Translations under genes and position numbers: made by a program
Source: Ornithinibacillus xuwenensis
GTDB lineage: Bacteria; Bacillota; Bacilli; Bacillales; Amphibacillaceae
Assembly (NCBI RefSeq): GCF_039614845.1
Contig: NZ_JBDIML010000003.1
Coordinates: 124,001-188,000 of the forward strand
DNA: 64,000 bases
Direction of reading: 5' to 3'
The notes under the pieces: generated by a model
The model's database searches: none
Seen by the model: only the letters and a program-made list of their open reading frames with translations
What the model was told of the DNA's origin: nothing
Shown: positions 8,436 to 17,489 of the stretch, piece by piece
Layout: every line of letters starts with the position of its first letter
How positions within the stretch are numbered: the first letter of the stretch is position 1

Positions 8436-8472
8436 AGTAGATTCTCAGCTGTAGGGAATCTACTTTATTTTC
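8436..8472 (+). terminator. intercistronic hairpin, possible attenuator
   Basis: 9-bp stem AGTAGATTC/GAATCTACT, 11-base loop, then TTATTTTC, between the DUF4956 gene and the beta-helix lipoprotein gene. It may lower or uncouple expression of the third gene. Confidence 0.7.
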
Positions 8473-8493
8473 ATAAAATAAAGGGTGACAAAA

Positions 8494-10563
8494 ATGAAGT
8501 TAACTATTTCTAGTTTTATCTATCCTGCTATTCTAGGTATCTCATTGATCATTAGTGGGTGTAGCAATGATTCAAGTACAGCTGTACAAGAAACACAAGA
8601 TATAGTAAAAAGTCTCGTTTCTTATGACAATGATGATTTTTATTCGGATTGGCAGGAAGAAAATGTTACGTATATACAATTAGAAGGCACTACTGCAGTA
8701 GTGGAAGGAAATAATGGTGTTGCTGTCAATGGTAGTCAGATTTCTATTCATGCAACTGGTACCTACATTATTGAAGGTACGTTGAATGATGGACAGATTA
8801 TTGTAGATGCGGAGGATTCGGGTACTGTTAGACTAGTACTTAATGGTGCAGAAATTAATTCATCCACAAGTGCTGCTATCTATGCGAAGCAAGCAGACAA
8901 AACCGTTATTTCTATAGAAGAAGGAACTGAAAACAAAATTTCCGATGCATCAAATTATGTTTACGATAATACGGATGAACCCTCTGCCGCAATATATAGC
9001 AAGGATGACTTAACGATTAATGGTACAGGATTATTAACTGTGACGGGCAATTATAATGATGGAATTACTAGTCGAGATCGGTTAATCATAACTGGAGGCA
9101 CAATCGAAGTGAAGTCGGTTGATGATGGCATTGTAGGTCGCGACTTATTTGCTATGCAACATTCAAATCTATCTATTGTAGCATCTGGAGATGGTGTCAA
9201 ATCATCTAATGACGAGGACGAGGATAAAGGAAATATTGTTCTCGAAAGTGGTACCTTAACAATCCTGGCTGATGGAGATGGTATTCAGTCCGAGAAAGAA
9301 ATCACAATCATGGATGGTGAGTACAAAATTACAACTGGTGGCGGAAGCCCAGAAACAATAGAAACTACCTCAGAATTCGGAAATGGGTTTGGTGGTATGG
9401 GTCAATTTTCTAATGAATCAAGAAATGATAGTACTATCAGCATACCAGGTGGGGGCGAGCCTCCTGCGGAATTTGAAGGCATGCCTGAGGGTAGTGAACC
9501 CCCTGAAGGATTCGAGGGAATGCCTAATGCCAATGAGCCTCCTACCAATAATCAAGATACACAAGAAACAGCACAGGAAGCCAACGAAGAGTCGGATGAT
9601 ACGATAAGTACGAAAGGGATTAAGACTGGCACCAATCTAACGATTTTTGCTGGTACAATTATGATTGATTCGTTGGAGGATGCACTTCACGGAGACCAGA
9701 ACGTCAACATTAATGGTGGTGAAGTGAATCTTTCTACTGGTGATGATGGTATTCATGCAGATTCTAACATTGTCATAAATAATGGAACAATTGCTATAAC
9801 AAAAAGCCTAGAAGGGATTGAAGGAGCCAATATCACCATTATGGATGGTACAATTCATGTAAACGCAGCAGATGATGGTATAAACGTAAACGGCGGCAGT
9901 ACTAGCTTTGAAGCACCAGGGATGAGAGACACAAGCACTTCAGAGGACACAGCAACTAACCAACCAGAACCATCTGGAGAAACACCAGAAGAAGCGAGTA
10001 CACTATTAATTGAAGGTGGCTATCTATATGTTAATGCTGAAGGTGATGGGCTTGACTCCAACTCTTCTATTAAGATGACTGGTGGAACAGTATTAGTATA
10101 TGGCCCAACGCAATCGATGAATGGTTCTCTCGATTATGATCAGAGCTTTGAAATAGAAGGTGGTATTTTAGTAGCAGCAGGAAGTAGCGAAATGGTACAA
10201 GGCATTTCAGAGGAGTCTACACAGAATGCAGTGATCATGTCCTTTACAGATTTTCAGGAAGCAGGAACTTCAATATATGTTGAAGACGATAGTGGTAATC
10301 AACAACTTGCTATCGCACCAGAAAAAGAATATCAATCCATTCTAATCAGTACTCCAGATCTTCAAAATGACAAGACATATATCTTTAAAGCTGGTGGTGT
10401 GCTATCTGGAGAAAATTTAGATGGACTATACCAGTCAGCAGGATACTCTAATGGTAATTTATCTTTACAATTTTCTCTACCAAATACCATGACATACTTA
10501 AATGAAAATGGTATAACAGATGGCCAGTCAAACGGTATGTTTGATGGTAGTGGTAGAAGATAA
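8494..10563 (+). CDS. Cthe_2159-type carbohydrate-binding beta-helix lipoprotein
   Basis: About 689 residues. Lipobox IISGC gives an N-terminal lipid anchor (Cys near residue 21). The body is built of short beta-helix rungs rich in Gly/Asp/Ile/Thr (patterns such as LTINGTGLLTV, GDGIQSEKEITI, ADDGINVNGG) typical of the Cthe_2159 family, whose founder binds cellulose and pectin-like acidic polysaccharide. Two low-complexity Pro/Glu inserts interrupt the helix (around residues 290-375 and 475-505). An in-frame GTG lies at 8485, but AAAGGGTGA is better placed for the ATG at 8494. Third member of the VTC/DUF4956 operon, behind a hairpin. It probably sits on the outer face of the membrane and binds a polyanionic polymer; the ligand is unknown. 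Confidence 0.82.
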   Translation: MKLTISSFIYPAILGISLIISGCSNDSSTAVQETQDIVKSLVSYDNDDFYSDWQEENVTYIQLEGTTAVVEGNNGVAVNGSQISIHATGTYIIEGTLNDGQIIVDAEDSGTVRLVLNGAEINSSTSAAIYAKQADKTVISIEEGTENKISDASNYVYDNTDEPSAAIYSKDDLTINGTGLLTVTGNYNDGITSRDRLIITGGTIEVKSVDDGIVGRDLFAMQHSNLSIVASGDGVKSSNDEDEDKGNIVLESGTLTILADGDGIQSEKEITIMDGEYKITTGGGSPETIETTSEFGNGFGGMGQFSNESRNDSTISIPGGGEPPAEFEGMPEGSEPPEGFEGMPNANEPPTNNQDTQETAQEANEESDDTISTKGIKTGTNLTIFAGTIMIDSLEDALHGDQNVNINGGEVNLSTGDDGIHADSNIVINNGTIAITKSLEGIEGANITIMDGTIHVNAADDGINVNGGSTSFEAPGMRDTSTSEDTATNQPEPSGETPEEASTLLIEGGYLYVNAEGDGLDSNSSIKMTGGTVLVYGPTQSMNGSLDYDQSFEIEGGILVAAGSSEMVQGISEESTQNAVIMSFTDFQEAGTSIYVEDDSGNQQLAIAPEKEYQSILISTPDLQNDKTYIFKAGGVLSGENLDGLYQSAGYSNGNLSLQFSLPNTMTYLNENGITDGQSNGMFDGSGRR

Positions 10564-10580
10564 TAGATAAGTAACGATTC

Positions 10581-10627
10581 AAAAAGAAACAGTTCTCGCA
10601 TTTCGTAGCGTGGAGCTGTTTCTTTTT
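10581..10627. terminator. rho-independent terminator (bidirectional)
   Basis: AAAAAGAAACAGTTC.../...GAGCTGTTTCTTTTT, long stem with T run, closing the VTC operon. Confidence 0.85.
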
Positions 10628-10761
10628 ACATAGTTCTATTTATCTAACTCATCTATATTTTCACTATATTTTTCCTACGACCTTAAGCCGATGTATTTAT
10701 CCCTAAAACATGCCATAATATTCAAGTATTTGAAAATTATTGAAAGAGAGTTGTTTAGAAC

Positions 10762-12015
10762 TTGAAATTAAAACAATTACTACCTATGCTTTTAATCGTA
10801 TTAGTCCTTACATTAATGGCAGCATGTAATTCAGATAATGAAAGTAAAGAACAACATGAAAAAAACAGTGAAGAAACGGTTAAAACGGAAACAACTTCGG
10901 TAGCTGAAAAAGAAGAAAACACTGAGGAGACTGGAGACTCCCATGCTACTTTGCGCAATGGTGCTATGTTAAATCCAACCATAATAGAAGAGTCCGGTGG
11001 TACTGTAGAAGTCGTTTATACAAATACGAAGCCAGGTTATGTAAACGATATGAATGGGTTTGTAGTAATGGTTAATAGCTACCAAATTGTAAAAATCACA
11101 AACATGAAGCAAGATGTGGAAAATAGATTTAAAGGAGCCTCAGATGGCTATGTTGTAACCGCTGATATTTCCATTGAAAACGGTCAAAATGAAGACGTTT
11201 ACTATAACCACATTATGCGTCTTCAAATGGAAGATAGCAATGATTATATCCCATCCAATAATTATGAATTTGTTCCTGATGATAAGAGAATCTCTTGGAA
11301 AGAGGAGATTAGTAAATTTGAGCCTGGCTTTAATCAGGATATCTTTCTAACATTCTTAATGAGTGATGAAGAGTTTCAAAGCTTGCATACAGTTGAGCCA
11401 AAATTTATTATTGGAGCAATGGCTTCAAACCACGATGACTTTTCCGACAGCTTTGGATCAGAAACAGTTTTTGATTTTATCTTAAGTGATGAGCATGCAA
11501 AACAGGTTGCACTTGCTCCAAAATTCTATCACGATAAGCTTACTACGGAGAATATCGCAACAAAAGAAATGATGTATGAAGACCTTGAAATTAATGAAAC
11601 AAAACAACTGAATACGTTTGGTTTTACGATTGAAGGTGTTCAATATACAACAATAACACCGAATGAATCTAGTAAGGAGCGCTTTAGCAAATTTGGCGAT
11701 GAAGAACTAGTGGCAATGACTTTAAAAATCAAAATGGACAACCAATCCGACCAAATGGTATGGAATGACACTAGTGCTTTCTTAATTCCCAATGAAAATG
11801 AAGCCCGTATTCTCAACCATGGTATTGTTGAAAATAGCGATATAAGTCAAATGCAGCCAGGAGAACGTGCAGAACGCTACATGGTTTTCTTATTTGAGAA
11901 GAAATACTTTGATATCTATGAGACATTTCAATTAGAAGTTGGACCGTTTATGGGTGAAGACGGATATATTTTTAATGAAGAAATAATGACTTTCGAATTA
12001 CCAAGTGGTAGATAA
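10762..12015 (+). CDS. DUF5068-type lipoprotein
   Basis: 417 residues. TTG start preceded by GAAAGAGAG; signal peptide with lipobox LMAAC (Cys near residue 21), then a Glu/Lys-rich linker to about residue 60 and two related beta-rich halves that both contain the pattern of a polar 'ENG/DNQ' strand followed by a W and PGE/PGF turn, consistent with the DUF5068/DUF4352-like immunoglobulin fold of Bacillaceae lipoproteins. Strongly acidic. It is separated from the preceding operon by a terminator and has its own upstream region. Function unknown. Confidence 0.7.
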   Translation: MKLKQLLPMLLIVLVLTLMAACNSDNESKEQHEKNSEETVKTETTSVAEKEENTEETGDSHATLRNGAMLNPTIIEESGGTVEVVYTNTKPGYVNDMNGFVVMVNSYQIVKITNMKQDVENRFKGASDGYVVTADISIENGQNEDVYYNHIMRLQMEDSNDYIPSNNYEFVPDDKRISWKEEISKFEPGFNQDIFLTFLMSDEEFQSLHTVEPKFIIGAMASNHDDFSDSFGSETVFDFILSDEHAKQVALAPKFYHDKLTTENIATKEMMYEDLEINETKQLNTFGFTIEGVQYTTITPNESSKERFSKFGDEELVAMTLKIKMDNQSDQMVWNDTSAFLIPNENEARILNHGIVENSDISQMQPGERAERYMVFLFEKKYFDIYETFQLEVGPFMGEDGYIFNEEIMTFELPSGR

Positions 12016-12021
12016 CCAATT

Positions 12022-12067
12022 AGGGGCAGCCATCTTTTCTGAAAGAAGACTGTCCCTCTTTATTTAT
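12022..12067 (+). terminator. rho-independent terminator
   Basis: AGGGGCAGCCATCTT.../...AAGAAGACTGTCCCT stem followed by CTTTATTTATT, directly after the lipoprotein gene. Confidence 0.8.
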
Positions 12068-12163
12068 TCCAAGTGAAAACGTTGTGTTACCCTACCTCAA
12101 GTTAGAAATACAACTGCATTAATCCCCGATAGAGAAAGCAAAAGTGAATAAATGATACGCACG

Positions 12164-12304
12164 TTATTTCTTTCCATCATTTAATTCCATTGCTTCTTCC
12201 GGACTAGACATAATAGTAGATCCCTTATATCGAAGTCCTACATCACGGTCCGATTCCACACGTCTACTTTTTTTCAGTTTTTTTTCTTGGCGGTCTTTTC
12301 CCAT
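12164..12304 (-). CDS. YpzI-like small protein (46 aa)
   Basis: Very small, basic and hydrophilic protein beginning MGKDRQEKKLKKSRRVESD, which matches what I recall of the YpzI family of Bacillaceae. The frame stays open upstream to 12367, but a strong AGGAGG lies seven bases before the ATG at 12304. Function is unknown; YpzI is reported among minor sporulation-associated proteins, but nothing in this sequence proves such a role. Confidence 0.65.
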   Translation of the reverse strand: MGKDRQEKKLKKSRRVESDRDVGLRYKGSTIMSSPEEAMELNDGKK

Positions 12305-12456
12305 ATTAGCACCTCCTATTACTAAGATGGATAGATTATCGCAATTTATACGATAAACTATTACCAAATAAGAAGAAGTACCTAAAGATCTTTTATATAA
12401 GGAATAACCGATTCTTTATAAAATCGGCTATTCCGCTTAGATAAGCCATTTAACGG

Positions 12457-13218
12457 CTACTTCATTCCTAAATAAATTAATATTGCATCACGCAAAAATA
12501 CGGCTCCTCCTTTAACATGCTTATCATAATAAGCAGTAAATCGTTCATCGGCAACATACATTTCTGCTAAGCCAGCATGTGCTTCCTTTGAATAGCTTGA
12601 CCATGAATACATTAACCATTGCTTATGCTTTTCCGCCAACTCTTGTGCTTCCTCTGAAGCTGGATCACCTATTTCATAAGCCTTTTCAAGTAATGTTAAG
12701 ATCTCATCTCCAAGTCTTGTCATATCCTCATACGCTGATTCTGACATTCCTCTTAATTTCGCATTACTTGCTTCTACAGCATCTTCACCATATTTTTCTC
12801 GAATCTCTTTGCCATATTTTTTCTCATTTTCACCGATTAGTTTTTCCTTGAAGCCTTCAAATTTTTCTTGATCTTTCATTGTTTCTCCTCCTTCAACACT
12901 GGCAATTGTTTTCTCAACAGTCGCCATGATTTTGTCTAGGCGGGATCGTTTTTGTTTTAATTGTTCGTAATGGATTTTCAATGCTGCTGTTTGATCGAAG
13001 CTAGGTTCATGAATAATGTCTATGATGTCTTCTAAGCTAACGTCGATTTCTTTATAAAATAATATCTGCTGAAGTAAATCCACTTCTTTTTGACCGTATA
13101 TCCGATATCCGGACGAATTAATTCTTGCCGGCTTTAATAGTCCAATTTGATCATAATAACGGAGCGTGCGGCCGCTTACTCCTGACATACGAGCCAACTG
13201 ATTTACTGTATATTCCAT
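12457..13218 (-). CDS. MerR-family regulator with TipAS effector domain
   Basis: 253 residues. N-terminal MerR winged helix-turn-helix (EYTVNQLARMSGVSGRTLRYYDQIGLL), a long coiled-coil dimerisation helix (about 75-110), and a C-terminal TipAS-type ligand-binding domain (about 115-250) with the KYGEDAVEASNAKL and YVADERFTAYYDKH motifs. TipAS domains bind thiopeptides and other hydrophobic ligands and activate resistance genes. The ATG at 13218 has AGGAGGGTG just upstream; a further in-frame start at 13248 lies inside the promoter and is rejected. The gene is preceded by a classic MerR promoter, so it is probably autoregulated. Confidence 0.88.
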   Translation of the reverse strand: MEYTVNQLARMSGVSGRTLRYYDQIGLLKPARINSSGYRIYGQKEVDLLQQILFYKEIDVSLEDIIDIIHEPSFDQTAALKIHYEQLKQKRSRLDKIMATVEKTIASVEGGETMKDQEKFEGFKEKLIGENEKKYGKEIREKYGEDAVEASNAKLRGMSESAYEDMTRLGDEILTLLEKAYEIGDPASEEAQELAEKHKQWLMYSWSSYSKEAHAGLAEMYVADERFTAYYDKHVKGGAVFLRDAILIYLGMK

Positions 13219-13243
13219 ACGAATCACCCTCCTGACAATTCTA

Positions 13244-13274
13244 ATCATAAACCTTTACGCAACGTAAAGGTCAA
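13244..13274 (-). promoter_or_regulatory. MerR-type promoter/operator with 19-bp spacer
   Basis: Minus strand: -35 TTGACC (13269-13274), 19-bp spacer, -10 TATGAT (13244-13249). The spacer contains the inverted repeat CCTTTACG-N3-CGTAAAGG (13252-13270), the geometry MerR regulators untwist to activate. Confidence 0.85.
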
Positions 13275-13338
13275 GGAGTAATTTATATTTATTTTATTAA
13301 AAATAGTGTACCTTAAAAATGGAAGTACACTATTTTAT

Positions 13339-13869
13339 CTAATTCTTAAATGTATTAGGGTATTCTACAGTACCTGATTGCTTATTAAGTGCTTGATCTG
13401 ATAATTCCAGTGCCATGAAAACTTCATCTGGGACATTAAATGGGGCATTAATTCCCCAAAGAGATGCTGGCTTGAAACCAAACTTCGAATAATACTCAGG
13501 ATGACCTAATACAATAACAGATTTAAAGTCAAGATCAGTAGCCATTTGTAACACCGTATTAATTAGTAATTTTCCAACACCTTTTTGTTGAAGCTCTGGC
13601 AACACTGAAACTGGGGCAAGGGCTAGAGATTCTGTCGACTTGTTTTCACTATTAATTTTGATTCGTGATAATAACACGTGACCAATCACCTGATTATCAA
13701 TCTTAGCAACTAAAGAAAGCTCTGGTACAAATGCATCCGATTTTCTAATTCTAGCGACTAACTCATGCTCCGTTTTATCACTAATCGTTACACTAGAAAA
13801 CGCTAGCTTAATCACACTTTCTGTTTCTTTATAGTCCTGAGGTTGTTCCTGTCTAATTATAATGTTCAT
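13339..13869 (-). CDS. GNAT family N-acetyltransferase (YhbS-like)
   Basis: 176 residues with the GNAT fold: the acyl-CoA-binding loop is visible as QQKGVGKLL after LAPVSVLPEL, followed by VIVLGHPEYYSKFGFKPA, characteristic of the YhbS-type branch. The start overlaps the end of the upstream MFS gene by 17 bases, so translation is coupled and the two probably act on the same compound, for example modification plus export of a toxic small molecule. The substrate is not predictable. Confidence 0.8.
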   Translation of the reverse strand: MNIIIRQEQPQDYKETESVIKLAFSSVTISDKTEHELVARIRKSDAFVPELSLVAKIDNQVIGHVLLSRIKINSENKSTESLALAPVSVLPELQQKGVGKLLINTVLQMATDLDFKSVIVLGHPEYYSKFGFKPASLWGINAPFNVPDEVFMALELSDQALNKQSGTVEYPNTFKN

Positions 13870-15121
13870 TCGCTTCTCCCCTATCTACATCTAAAGGCCT
13901 TCCTGCATTTACTAGCACTTTGCTTCCAATTAAGAAAAAACCTGCTATAAACATAAAAATTCCTGTCCCGATTAGTAACCATTCAATCGCAATAACATCT
14001 GCTATTGGTCCAAAAATTAACATTCCTAATGGCATCATGGAGGTTGAAATCATACCTACTACTCCAAAAACTCTTCCTAGAAAATCTGGCGCAACCTTTT
14101 CTTGGAGTAATGTTGTCGATGGTGTACTAAACAATGGCATGGTCACACCTGTAATTCCCATTAGAGCTAAGTACATTCCAAAATGCGGAATAGTACCAAG
14201 TCCAACTGTTAAAATGCCAAACATAAAGCTTGCTAAAGTCATCGTATAGATTTTATTTTTAAACCCTCCCCATGAAGCAATTACAAAGCCACCAATTATC
14301 ATACCAATAGAAAAAGCAACCTCTATTGCCGTTAACCGCCACACATCATCTCCAAAGCTTCGTGCTACCTGCAATGGTGTTAGAAAAGATGGTGCTGCGG
14401 CTAATATAAAGAATAACGAAAAGAACAAGAAAAACTTTTTCAAAAAACGATGATTATTAATATATTGAAACCCTTTTTTCAGGTCATCAAAATAACTAAT
14501 TGTTTCATTAGTTGAAGCCTTTTTATGTGATGGAATATGCAGAAATACTATTAGGATTAAAATAGCTATTGCTGCTGTTATGACATCAATAAAAAATATA
14601 ATCTCGATAGAAGCCAATCCAAGTAATGCACCACTAGCCATAGGAGCAAGCAACATCACTAAAGCCTGAATACTTCCATTTGCACCATTTACTTTCGTCA
14701 GTTTATCCTCTGGAACAAACTGAGGTAATATGGCACCCACTGCTGGTGTTTGGACCCCTGTTCCAAGTGCTCGAACTGCTGCTACAACAAACATTAGCCA
14801 AAACGAATCATAACCCATTAAGAAAACTAACGCTAAAATGAACGTAGCAGCTGCTATTGATGTATCTGAAATAATGATTAGCTTCTTTCGGTTAAAACGA
14901 TCCGCCCATACCCCTGCAAAAGGTGACAGAATGAAGGTAGGAATAAAGCCACAGAGGATATAAACCGTCATCATAATACCGGATTGTGAATTTAACACAA
15001 CGTACCACATAATTGCGTATTGCACCAAAGATGAACCAAATAATGATATCATTTGGCTTCCTAAAAAGAGAATGCTATTCCGCTTCCAGTTTTCCATGAT
15101 ATTTTCATTTGCTTTAACCAT
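13853..15121 (-). CDS. MFS transporter, MFS_3/macrolide-efflux type
   Basis: About 422 residues with 12 predicted transmembrane helices. The conserved cytoplasmic loop between helices 2 and 3 reads GVWADRFNRKKLIIISD, a drug:H+ antiporter signature. Closest in layout to the MFS_3 group that includes macrolide and enterobactin exporters. The ATG at 15121 has AGGAAG upstream; earlier in-frame GTG is less well placed. Followed with overlap by a GNAT gene. An export role is likely; substrate unknown. Confidence 0.82.
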   Translation of the reverse strand: MVKANENIMENWKRNSILFLGSQMISLFGSSLVQYAIMWYVVLNSQSGIMMTVYILCGFIPTFILSPFAGVWADRFNRKKLIIISDTSIAAATFILALVFLMGYDSFWLMFVVAAVRALGTGVQTPAVGAILPQFVPEDKLTKVNGANGSIQALVMLLAPMASGALLGLASIEIIFFIDVITAAIAILILIVFLHIPSHKKASTNETISYFDDLKKGFQYINNHRFLKKFFLFFSLFFILAAAPSFLTPLQVARSFGDDVWRLTAIEVAFSIGMIIGGFVIASWGGFKNKIYTMTLASFMFGILTVGLGTIPHFGMYLALMGITGVTMPLFSTPSTTLLQEKVAPDFLGRVFGVVGMISTSMMPLGMLIFGPIADVIAIEWLLIGTGIFMFIAGFFLIGSKVLVNAGRPLDVDRGEANEHYN

Positions 15122-15190
15122 AACGTACACTTCCTATTCAGTTTTGATCTTATTCTCGACACTTCTATGTCCGTATAACCTTGGACAAAT

Positions 15191-15220
15191 TAAAAAACAC
15201 AGGTAACTGCCTGTGTTTTA
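15191..15220. terminator. hairpin, probable terminator
   Basis: 10-bp perfect stem AAAACACAGG/CCTGTGTTTT with loop TAACTG and A/T flanks on both sides. It lies upstream of the MFS gene and downstream of the 15420 short ORF. Confidence 0.7.
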
Positions 15221-15316
15221 AGAGCAATGGGATTTGTTACGAAGTTATAAGGTAAAAAAAGAAGAAAAGCAATTGACTTGTCTTTTCTTCCTCATTGTTT
15301 TTCATATAGTAGATTA

Positions 15317-15420
15317 TTAATTAGGACAGACCTCCCCATTACTCTGAATACACATACAGAGCCTTTGAACATATTCAATTACTTGCCCAAAGCTTGGTTA
15401 CGTAGTCTGACTGCATGCAT
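15317..15420 (-). pseudogene. short ORF, possibly frameshifted small peptide gene
   Basis: On the minus strand AAAGGAGG stands eight bases before ATG at 15420. The frame reads MHAVRLRNQALGK and stops at 15379. In the next frame, from within the same codons, translation would continue as FGQVIEYVQRLCMCIQSNG... to a stop at 15317, with three Cys and a conserved-looking sequence. Either the peptide is 13 residues, or one base change has broken a peptide of about 34 residues. Unrecognised. Confidence 0.3.
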
Positions 15421-15547
15421 TAATAATCCTCCTTTAACAGTTAATACGAAGTACAATTAAAAATATACAGTCAATATATAGAAAAGTAAATAACAAATGG
15501 TAAAAGAGCTTGCTCCTTTTTAGCGTGAAAAAACCTGTACCTTAATT

Positions 15548-16030
15548 CTATACTCCCGGTGTAGGTGTTGGTTCTGCAAAGCCTTCTTTATATTTTTCAT
15601 CGATATATTCACGAATATCCTTAATGGATTTACCTTGATTGTATAAAATAGCTGATTCAGCTGCTATATCAACACAGACTTGACATTTTGTTCCATGATT
15701 ATCCCATACAATTGAACCATCCTTTCGATTCTCATGGATGAAGCAGTCATAATTATCCTTATGATTAGCAGATAATGAACAGCCGCAATAGCAAGGGATA
15801 TGCTCCAATAATTCCTGATGCTTTGCTGCTACAAGATAGATATTTTTCATGTCTTGATTGTGTTCATCAAGAAAAGTAGGGAGCTCATTGGTCGAGGATG
15901 TTGCCTCTTGAATATCTCCATTTGGTAATCGTTCATGAGCTGTATGGCCACCTTCTTCGGTTTCATTGTGAGAACAAGCTCCTAATATCGTTAAAGCCAC
16001 GATAATTAGCATGACAAATTTTTTCTTCAT
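15548..16030 (-). CDS. PCYCGC-motif lipoprotein
   Basis: 160 residues. Lipobox LGACS (Cys near residue 18) and the family-defining PCYCGC motif around residue 77, followed by further Cys at DCFIH and TKCQVCVD. This Cys-rich, His-containing domain (PF13798) is found in Bacillaceae surface lipoproteins and probably binds a metal. ATG at 16030 has GAAGGTGA upstream, preferred over an overlapping GTG at 16039. It stands alone; no operon partner is obvious. Confidence 0.82.
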   Translation of the reverse strand: MKKKFVMLIIVALTILGACSHNETEEGGHTAHERLPNGDIQEATSSTNELPTFLDEHNQDMKNIYLVAAKHQELLEHIPCYCGCSLSANHKDNYDCFIHENRKDGSIVWDNHGTKCQVCVDIAAESAILYNQGKSIKDIREYIDEKYKEGFAEPTPTPGV

Positions 16031-16284
16031 TTTAATCACCTTCTATTAATCTTATATTACCTGAGAATATTTTGAGTGAAATTTTGCTTTTTTGAAATTA
16101 ACTTACGTTCAATCATTATTTCTTGACCAAGTAAATTCATTATAACAATTCTAAGCAATCTACTACTAGTTGAGTTTTAACAAATGTGTGTCCAACTATT
16201 CTTTTTCAAATCAATCACTTAATATGCTTTACCGACATAAATCGTAAAGAAGCAAAGTGTAAAATCTTCATTGGAGGTGAAAAA

Positions 16285-17286
16285 GTGAATAAAAAATTAA
16301 CGATACTAATACTAATTAAACCTTTTGACCAAACTTTTCCGAAGCATAAACCGAAAATGGAAATGATACGAGAAATTGAAAATTTCGCAGAGGTTTACTA
16401 TTGGTATCAAGACGGCGATATTCGTGATATATTAAGTAAATTAAACATCACTCCAGATTTTATCTTTCATTACGATATTGCTTGGGATAGATATGCACTT
16501 GCACCCAAGATTACAGGGCTTGACCAAGTAAATATTCCTAAGGGCTGTTTTGTCATTGATTTACATTGGAATAACCCCAAAAGAGAAGCTTACATTTATA
16601 AGAATAAGATTGACCTTATTTTTTCAGTTAGTAAGCATCCATTTCTAACCGTCTTCCCTAAATTTGAAAACAAATTATGTTGGCTACCATGGTCTATTAA
16701 CCCTAAGCTATTTAAAGATTGGAATCAGGAAAAAACAATTGATTTTTTATTGATGGGACTTGTATATTCCGATGATCCTAATCTCAATTTAAAAGTTCAA
16801 GCACCAAAAGGAAGATATGCCTTCCGTGATCAAGTATTAGAAAGAATGAAAGATGAACCTGGTTTTGTGTTCCATCCACATCCAGGCCATTTCGCCAAAG
16901 GCTCCGCTTTATTCATGAACGAAAAATATGCAAAGGAATTAAATCGTTCTAAAATCTTTTTCACATGCGGTAGTACGAACAAGACTGGTAGCTTTGCAGT
17001 TTTGAAATATTTTGAAGCACTAGGTTGTAAAACGCTTTTATTAGCAGAACCAAACAAAGATGTTAAAGATTTAGGATTTATCGACGGTGTTAATTATGTA
17101 GCCTGCAATACAGAAAATTTTTACGAGAAGGCTCATTATTATCTAAAAAATGAGGGTGAGCGAGAAAAAATAGTAGCGGCTGGTTATCAATTCATTCATC
17201 AAAATCATACCAATCAGGTACGTGCAAAACAATTTGTGAATTATGTCCAAGAATTTATATCCCGAACTGATACTAAACATATATAG
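16285..17286 (+). CDS. CgeB-like GT-B glycosyltransferase
   Basis: 333 residues. The C-terminal half carries the glycosyltransferase family 1-like nucleotide-sugar domain (FEALGCKTLLLAE, then VNYVACNTENFYEKAHYYL and the terminal helix), as in spore-surface CgeB and YkvP-type proteins. The N-terminal half lacks a signal peptide and reads as a Rossmann-like acceptor domain. The start is GTG at 16285, seven bases after GGAGGTG; the frame remains open 99 bases further upstream but has no ribosome-binding site there. Likely cytoplasmic, possibly decorating a spore or wall polymer; the acceptor is unknown. Confidence 0.72.
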   Translation: MNKKLTILILIKPFDQTFPKHKPKMEMIREIENFAEVYYWYQDGDIRDILSKLNITPDFIFHYDIAWDRYALAPKITGLDQVNIPKGCFVIDLHWNNPKREAYIYKNKIDLIFSVSKHPFLTVFPKFENKLCWLPWSINPKLFKDWNQEKTIDFLLMGLVYSDDPNLNLKVQAPKGRYAFRDQVLERMKDEPGFVFHPHPGHFAKGSALFMNEKYAKELNRSKIFFTCGSTNKTGSFAVLKYFEALGCKTLLLAEPNKDVKDLGFIDGVNYVACNTENFYEKAHYYLKNEGEREKIVAAGYQFIHQNHTNQVRAKQFVNYVQEFISRTDTKHI

Positions 17287-17300
17287 CGTATCAAATTGCA

Positions 17301-17345
17301 TATAACTTGTTAAATTAGCATTGCCATTTAACAAGTTATATGTTG
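17301..17345 (+). terminator. rho-independent terminator
   Basis: 15-bp perfect stem TATAACTTGTTAAAT/ATTTAACAAGTTATA with a 10-base loop, then TGTTGTTTTG, after the glycosyltransferase gene. Confidence 0.85.
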
Positions 17346-17489
17346 TTTTGTGTTCAGTTATATTTGCAATTTAATAGATAAGAAGGGAAATAGTATTGTC
17401 TATCAAGTAGAATGAACCTAACGTCATGTTAACGAAGAAAACTATAATTATATTGCGAATTACTCTATACTAACTTCACTCCATTCTGA

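Larger units (their letters stand above)
15122..15547. other. intergenic region with hairpin and a short translated-looking ORF
   Basis: No full gene. It contains the promoter region of the MFS/GNAT pair, the hairpin at 15191-15220, and on the minus strand a well-placed AAAGGAGG before a 13-codon frame at 15379-15420, described separately. Confidence 0.5.

Noticed and set aside
14980..15000. TGTGA-like half-palindrome resembling an FNR site
   Set aside because: Only TGTGA-N6-CACAA, inside the MFS coding region, so not a convincing operator.
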